From contig NC_135500.1 of the NCBI RefSeq assembly GCF_052857255.1, positions 159,183,689 through 159,247,688 on the forward strand: a stretch of DNA of 64,000 nucleotides. Direction: 5' to 3'. The position numbers and the translations under genes were made by a program. The DNA is from Amblyomma americanum (taxonomy: Eukaryota > Arthropoda > Arachnida > Ixodida > Ixodidae). The notes beneath the pieces were generated by a model, which ran no database searches, had not been told where the DNA came from, and was given only the letters and a program-made list of their open reading frames with translations. This document shows positions 58,039 through 64,000 of the stretch, one piece after another (positions within the stretch are counted from its first letter, which is position 1; each line of letters begins with the position of its first letter).

Positions 58039-59295
58039 TTGTCGGGGGCTGCTCTTAATTATTCGAAGAGTCATTACTTTTTAGTGGGCTCTCCTCAGAG
58101 ACGTATTACATGTGCGATACCTTTGCAATGGTGTGCACATGCAGATGCGAATTTTAGGAGTGACCGAGTGTTCTGGAATATGGGATGGTATGTGGTCTTC
58201 GGTCGTAGAGGGCATTACAGCTCGTGTGCAGAGAGCCCAGACATTTGACCTGCCTCTGCTTGAGAGGCGCTACTTGGTTCAGTCGGTCGTGCTGGGTGCC
58301 TTCTGGTACCTTTGCCACATCAGTATACCACACCTGCGCGTCATAAGAAGGGTGCAGACTACAGTTTTTTTTTTCTTTTTTTTTTGGTCAGGCGGAACTG
58401 AGCTTGTGGCTCGTGCTGTTCTTGGAAAACCACGGGAGAGAGGCGGTTTTGCGTTTCCAACTTCGTCCATTACGTCCTCGTTGTAAGCTTTGAAGTGCAT
58501 CTTGCGTACACTGCTGGGGGACGCGTCTCCGGCGCGAACCCTAGCACGGTACTTTCTGGGCCCTTCTTTGCTCTTTTTGAATCCCACGGCCCCTGTTAAT
58601 CATGGACCTCAATCAGAGTAGCCTACTGCTTTCTATGCTACGTCAGTGGCCATTTTCAGACATGTAAGCGCAGTAGCACATGAAGTCAACATCGTTGCAG
58701 ACCGTGTGGTGGACATTATGGGCTCGCTGCTGCTGCTGCCTGTTGTGCCGGCGGCTCGCCGCTCACCGATGCGCCGCGTTCAATGGCCGCGCATAGCGCT
58801 GACGCCTCTCCCAGACCATCTACGCGACTTTGGAAACTTGGTGGGGCAGTGCTGCCTACTTGTGATCGGCTAGAGCGGTGGGGTGTTTTACGCTCCAGTA
58901 CCTGTACGAATTGCCCGCTTCCGGAATCTAATCGCCACGTTACAGTCACCTGCGTGGTAGCGCGTGTCTTTTGGCACGCGGTTCATGCGGGATTCCGTGG
59001 GCAGGGCATTTCGAGCTTTGTCTCCCGCGGCCGCTTCCCCAACGGCTGTTTTACTCGCCTGTTAATTGTTGCGGGTCATTTTAGTTTATGGCGCAATCGA
59101 TTAACCGCGGTCGCGGGTGGCTTTCGACGCCGCGATGTGCGACCAATACTTAGCCGTCTTCGAAGGGAGCTGATCAGTTTGTCAGAGGAACTCTTTTTCA
59201 TTGGAGAGGAAGAGTTCCTCCGGCTGAGGTCGTGCCCATTTATTTTTGTTAGCAACGATCGTCTTGTTCTGGTCTTTAGACCAAACTCGCGCTAA
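58039..59295 (+). pseudogene. C-terminal region of the Tx1-like element
   Basis: Several frames cover the thumb and C-terminal part: RMQMRILGV words near 58130, LLERRYLVQSVVLGAFWYL near 58256-58310, then a T-rich interruption at 58362-58386, then KPRERGGFAFP. The last frame, to 59295, carries LPTCDRLERWGVL, the Cys/His motif CTNCPLPESNRHVTVTC and VARVFWHAV, the usual C-terminal signature of this clade. The TAA at 59296-59298 is the probable natural stop, 220 bp before the poly-A signal. Confidence 0.7.
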
Positions 59296-59515
59296 GCTCT
59301 TTTTTTTCGGTGTTAGATTATTGCTGTTTCACTCTTCTGGGAATAGGTATGCTATCCCGCCTTAAATCGCTCACAAGCAATTCCTGTTAGTTGCTCAGAG
59401 CTGCTTATGGTACCTCTTTAATTGGCTCCCCTTACATGCTTAGCGCCATGTCTACTTGTGAGTGTCAATGTACCCGGTAACCTTGGCATGTGTACATCTG
59501 TAAATAAATTTTTTT

Positions 59516-59959
59516 CCAATCAGGATCACAAGCATTTCCGAGATGTCAGTGGAGCCAAATTGCTGTAAATTTATTGCTAGACCGAATAATTTCTTAAATA
59601 TTAAAGGGGATCGCACTTTCTACTGCGCGCACAATAATTTGTCACTCAGTGATTAGGAAAAATGCACCATTTTCAGGTTTTTGTTTAAAAATAAATTGAG
59701 TGCTCTCATCCGGCTAGGCTCTTTTCATAGTGATTGTGATGCGGGAAAGGTAACAAATAACGCGCCAATATTGGTAATACCTCTCTAGAATAAAAAGGCG
59801 ACGATTGGCTAATTTCGGCTGTGTTTCTCCCACACTCCCTGCCCGACACAATAACGCTTCATTTATTACAGATAATGATTATTACGATTCAAGAAAACAC
59901 TAGGAGGCTATATAAAGGCTCGATAAGCTGGCATGGTGACGACGGTGGAATCAAGGTGT
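59516..59959. other. Spacer between two retrotransposon fragments
   Basis: AT-rich, with no frame or motif. The last 80 bp may already belong to the RTE fragment. Confidence 0.4.
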
Positions 59960-60520
59960 AGAAGAGTCTTATTGGAAAATACTGGAATATATCTATAGCA
60001 ACTGCACAGCTGCCATAGTCCTCCATAAAGTCAGCAATAAAATTCCAATAAAGAAGGGCGTGAGGCAAGGAGATACAATCTCGCCAATGATATTCACTGC
60101 CTGTTTACAGGAGGCATGTGATGCCTTAATTGGGAACAGTTGTGGAAAAGAGTTAATGAAGAATACCTAAACGATCGGCGATTCGCTGATAACATTGCCG
60201 TGCTGAGTGACTCACGAGATGAATTGCAAATCATGATCAATGATTTAGTCAGGCAGAGCAAAACGGTGGGTCTAAAAATTAACATCCAGAAAACCAAAGT
60301 AATGTTCGACAGCCTATCAAGGAAACAGCAGTTCACAGTTGGAAACGATGTGGTGGAAGTGGTAAAGGAATACGTCTACTTAGGCCAGGTAGTGACAGCT
60401 GATCCGGAACATAAGAGGGAAATAATTAGAAGGATAAGAATGGAGTAGAGTGCATATGGTAGGTTCTCTCAGATCATGAATACCAGTTTGCCAATATCCC
60501 CCAAGAGAAAGGCATATTAA
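59960..60520 (+). mobile_element. RT fragment of an RTE-like retrotransposon
   Basis: The first frame reads IPIKKGVRQGDTISPMIF, RT motif B, and stops near 60168. After a shift, 60140-60448 gives LNDRRFADNIAVLSDS, the motif C region, then GLKINIQKTKVMF and VVKEYVYLGQVVTADPEHKREIIRRIRME. Past a stop, SAYGRF and PKRKAY continue to about 60520. The whole matches the RTE family, where motif C reads RFADDI; here the second catalytic Asp is Asn. No endonuclease and no C-terminal part are present, so this is an internal fragment. Confidence 0.75.
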
Positions 60521-62110
60521 ACAAATGAAAAAATAAAAAGCTAAACGCTTATTTTGCACATCACCGCAGAGCGTGTGCAGCCGTAGAAGTTTCACGGTCA
60601 CGAAAGTAGCGACATGAAACACCTAGTGTATTTTCACGCTGGTTTCCGTCGACGCCCTGGCCGTCGGCGGAAATTCGTGACAGAAATCGACGGTGAACTG
60701 AACATGCGAGACCTTGGGCCCTACAGTGCGCCTTTCATATACAGCGAAGGTGCGACGTGTCACGTCAGGTGGCTTTCTGCGACGAAAGGACGGTCTCTGT
60801 GGTTTGATTTTGGTGAGATATATTTATGGAGCCTACAGAGAATCGGTCCGGACCATTAATAATAGCACGAGAGACAGATGACCAGAAGTGTTATCTCTAG
60901 TTGCTAAATTGAGCTCCGTCACGTTGTATCCATCGTGTAGAAAACGCACGAGGAGTATCATGAGTGCACATAAAACCTGAGAAACGACTTTTTCTCGGAA
61001 TACTTGAACAATGTTTTTCAATGCTGTACAGCAATCCGAGGTAATGTGTCTCACACATGTCTTATACAATAATGGCGACATAACGAAGTTGTAGCCTACC
61101 TGAAGTTTGCCTGTCTAAAGAAGCAATGGGGAATTACCTTGAATCATTAGGTTAAAAATGTCACACACATTAAATGGCTTACCGTGAAATTTATTTACTA
61201 CTCTTGAGTCCAGTGTCAGTAATTCTCTGAATAGTGTGCGCCCACTGTGTACTGACTTCGGTGAGGTGATCGGGCACAAAATTTTAGTCAGTGTTCTCAG
61301 TAATTAGTTGTTTTCATTAAAATTTGATCTCCTAATGTTAGGAAGCTGCATGTAAACCAAGTTTGCGCGAAGTCAGGACTGCTATCATACGTGTGAAATC
61401 TCGTCTCTCACAGTGTGATAAATGAACAAAGAACAATGTGCATCTTGAAAAAAAAAGTGCTTTCCTTTCTGGGCCCTTACAAATTGCTTCTTTCGTTAGC
61501 GCATGGTTTAAACAAGTGTTCGCGATCATTCATTTTTTCCAAAACACTTTATTCATGAATCGTTGACCATCGACATCTACGTCACTTGGGCATCTTGGAG
61601 AAAAATTTGTAGGCTATCTCTTCGTAGAGAAAAGTTTAAGCTTGAACTGCACTGAAGGAAAAAAATAGCACTCTTTAGGGCGGCTCACACTAGACGCTGG
61701 TAACCGCGAACTGGTAGTGGTGGCGTCGTTTGGGTGAACCGTGCCCTTGTGTTCTGCGCTTCTGTTCTTCGAGAAAGAAAGAGCATGGTCTCCCTGGCTC
61801 CGTTAGACGCTTTAACAGCTTCCACAATCCGCCGATTTCGTAAATAGAAAGCACTGTCGGCTTCCTCGCCGCTTTTGTGGCTTTACTTGATACCGCTTTC
61901 GGCCACTTCTGCTTTTAGGGATGTGCAGCGCTCCCAGCGCCCCTTGCTGCTTTCGCTCATTGACGCGTAATAGCACTTGTTCACTCTACATCGGAATTAG
62001 CGACGTGTGTGGCGACCTTGCTACCCCTCTACACTACGGAGCGACCTGAGCACAAGTTCTCCGGACAACACTGCCGGGCGTACCACGGAAGAGAGATAGC
62101 GTCCCAAAAA
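60521..62110. other. Intergenic DNA, no supportable gene
   Basis: A frame at 60614-60859 (+) is GC-richer than its surroundings but carries no motif. From about 61680 to 62100 the base composition rises again and may be the 3' side of the repeat remnant annotated on the - strand. Nothing else was found. Confidence 0.4.
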
Positions 62111-62529
62111 TCAGCAACGGCTTAGCTCAGCTAGGCCACAATATACGTAGCTAAACGACTCGAATGTCCTCGTTGCCAAAGCACTGGCCGGCAGCCGCAT
62201 GGCGCAGTCACTCATGCGGCATGCCTTCTTCGTGTCTGGCTCTTCCTGCTCAATCGGACGTTCTTCTCGTAGTTCGGCAATGGCTCGGCGTCTCTGTCGC
62301 TCCGCGCCTTGACGCCGCCACTTGGCGAGAAGTTCTTCCCGCTCTTTCAACATCTCGGACGCACGCTTAGCCGTTCGTGTTTCTTTTCTACGCTCTCGTG
62401 AGTCCTCACGCCAAGCAATGACTGCTGGGCCTCCGACTCAGCGTCTCGCAGTCTCCGAAGATGCCGCGCACTGTACGCGCGCTCACCGTCGGCTTCTTCA
62501 TCCATGGCGCATCTGACTAGCCAGCGCAC
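62111..62529 (-). pseudogene. Arg/Glu-rich repeat-associated ORF remnant
   Basis: Two overlapping - strand frames, 62529-62347 and 62353-62111, join across one shift into a strongly charged protein. It starts MDEEADGERAYSARH and continues with RLRDAESEAQ, KEREELLAKWRRQGAERQ and AELREERPIEQEEP. The composition suggests a helical or coiled segment. A TATA-like acatataagc lies about 30 bp upstream of the first ATG on this strand. Similar charged N-termini occur in proteins of some high-copy arthropod mobile elements, but I cannot name the family. The frameshift and the short length argue for a relic. Confidence 0.35.
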
Positions 62530-64000
62530 AAGCTCCGGCTTATATGTTCAGCTGCGCAGTCAGACGCGACGATTGAGACTCGGTGCACCGACGAACGGTT
62601 TGCACGTGTGCAGTGAGGCTGCATTACGAGGCAAGTGACGTCACGAGTCACGACGAAACCGGCTTCTACTAGCCTAGTGTGGCTTTCGCTACAAAAGTTG
62701 CTTACTTTGGGCCGATCAGTGTTTGGCACGACACAGATGAGCACGTTTATCCCTTTTGGCCTTTTGCTAAAGCATGCCCAGTAAGCGATAACCGTCTACA
62801 CACGAAGAAAAATAGCGGAGTGTACATTATTCACATGATTCACGATTTCTCATGGTACAAGAAGCACACAAAAATTTCTACTGGCACTTTATTGAGCTGC
62901 AGATCGTCCTAAGACTGGTAGCCCAAAAGTGATAACCGCACGTCAGAAACAGACTAGTAGTAGACAGGTTAGTCGGCGGAAAACACAGCTATGCAACGCG
63001 GAAAACAGCATTTTGGAATTAACTTTCCAAGGTTCTCAAGAAATGCGTTCTCCGCCATTAGAGATACACAACGAAGCATCTTTCAAATTTTTTGTTACCA
63101 CATTATGACCCTTCTTGCATCATTCGATGGTGAATGAATTTAAGCCTCTGAATTGGAAGCCTCATAGAACAAAATTTCTCGTCAGTCCGCACTGATCTCG
63201 CTTCCAACATCGCCCACTACTTGCACCTAATTGAACAGGCATTATGTACCCTATCAGCAGAATCAGAAACAAAGCGATCTCGTAACGCACAAAAATTTTG
63301 TTATGCTTCGTGATGAAGATTTAGACAGAGAATTTTACCGTAATGATTTCTATTGTAAAATTCCGAAAGCAATAGAACATAATGCACTAAAACTGTTTAG
63401 TGTGAAATTGTTTTTCAGTTGACTACAGAAGAGTCAACTAAGGTTCTACAGGGCAGCAAAAGATAGAGGGTATGTTCATATGGCACTTGTTGCAGATAAT
63501 AATTTACATTTTTTAACAAAGGTACTTGCGGTAGTAAAAAAAAAGGCAAACTTATCCCTCACCATACACGACGCCAGATATTATTAGTACGTCATGAAGA
63601 GTAGCAGTTGCCACAGCCGTTTTACAAAGGATGTTCATTACTCAAACTACAGGAACAAGTGCTACTCGTAGTAGTCATAATTGGTACAACTAAGCGGATG
63701 TTTTGTGCGCAACCACTTCATAGCGACAGCTTTCTCGGTGCCTCTTTGGCATCTCCAGTTCTACGACTCTTTGAAGCACCGACCTTCCGCTGCAGCGTGG
63801 TGTCTGCCGGCTTCGTTGCAAATTATGCTCTCTCAAATATGTTTTTCTTCGCAAGTTACTTAAAACAAGTTCTGGGTGCTACCATTTGTAATAAGCAATG
63901 AGGCTTTGATATCAACAAGAAAATTTAGCAAAACATTGCGCTGAAACAATTGTTATTGTTTCCAAGACAACTTACCGAAATTATACTTGTGTGCCGCTCA
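62530..64000. other. Terminal flank, no supportable gene
   Basis: 62530-62700 is GC-richer, has TGACGTCACGAGTCACG-type words, and ends in tgtggctttcgcta (62678-62691), a 14-mer shared with 8379-8392. It may be the upstream part of the - strand repeat. From 62700 to the end the sequence is AT-rich; frames at 63231-63422 and 63608-63901 have no motif. Confidence 0.4.

Larger units (their letters stand above)
55440..59515 (+). mobile_element. Broken Tx1/L1-like non-LTR retrotransposon, 5' truncated
   Basis: Endonuclease, reverse transcriptase and a Cys/His C-terminus follow in order. The wording of the RT (DWRPITLLNSDYK, LVSLDQEKAFD, YADDI) and the CTNCPLPESNRHVTVTC tail fit the L1/Tx1 side of the LINE tree, unlike the I-like copy at 1448-6706. 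No ORF1 was found. Many frameshifts and stops interrupt ORF2. About 56296-56700 does not fit the protein and looks like later inserted DNA. A T-rich stretch near 58362-58386 also interrupts the reading frame. An AATAAA at about 59502 marks the probable 3' end. Confidence 0.8.

Overview
This window is eukaryotic. It is a mostly AT-rich, gene-poor, repeat-laden stretch of chelicerate DNA, most likely from a hard tick. The main evidence is one conserved gene: a two-exon type-1 tyramine/octopamine receptor (TAR1 or Oct-TyrR class) on the + strand, with coding exons 35389-36024 and 38438-39055. Remnants of I-like, Tx1-like and RTE-like non-LTR retrotransposons, several tRNA-derived SINEs and long microsatellites fit an ixodid genome. 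No rRNA gene, functional tRNA gene, CRISPR array or bacterial-style operon is visible.

Layout. 1-1447: no recognisable gene, one perfect 12-bp hairpin. 1448-6706: a nearly complete but broken I-clade-like retrotransposon (+ strand) with gag-like zinc knuckle, endonuclease, reverse transcriptase and RNase H. 6707-31104: about 24 kb of AT-rich DNA with no supportable gene, holding a SINE with a tRNA-like head (10303-10541) and a degenerate tandem duplication (16344-16534). 31105-31292: a perfect (AC)94 array. 34786-34915: a tRNA-derived SINE just upstream of the receptor. 35212-39055: the receptor gene, with a probable 5' leader carrying upstream ORFs and a 2.4-kb intron that contains a (TA)n array. 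39056-44801: no supportable gene. 44802-44995: a SINE on the - strand. 45653-45991: a decayed THAP-domain exon with an excellent splice donor. 46924-47882: a 959-bp foldback element that is almost entirely one inverted repeat. 48345-48475: a second copy of the receptor-proximal SINE family. 48733-48816 and 53627-53828: two speculative single exons. 51670-52195 and 59960-60520: two non-overlapping RTE fragments. 54831-55039: a degenerate 33-bp minisatellite. 55440-59515: a broken Tx1/L1-like retrotransposon with foreign DNA between its endonuclease and RT parts. 62111-62529 (- strand): a charged repeat-associated ORF remnant.

How the parts relate. The receptor is the only gene with a clear function: a seven-helix biogenic-amine receptor with all class A landmarks intact. 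Everything else I recognise is mobile or repetitive DNA. All the retrotransposon ORFs carry stops or frameshifts and none should be autonomous. The THAP exon and the two orphan exons are the only other candidates for host genes; the THAP copy is clearly decayed and the other two need transcript evidence.
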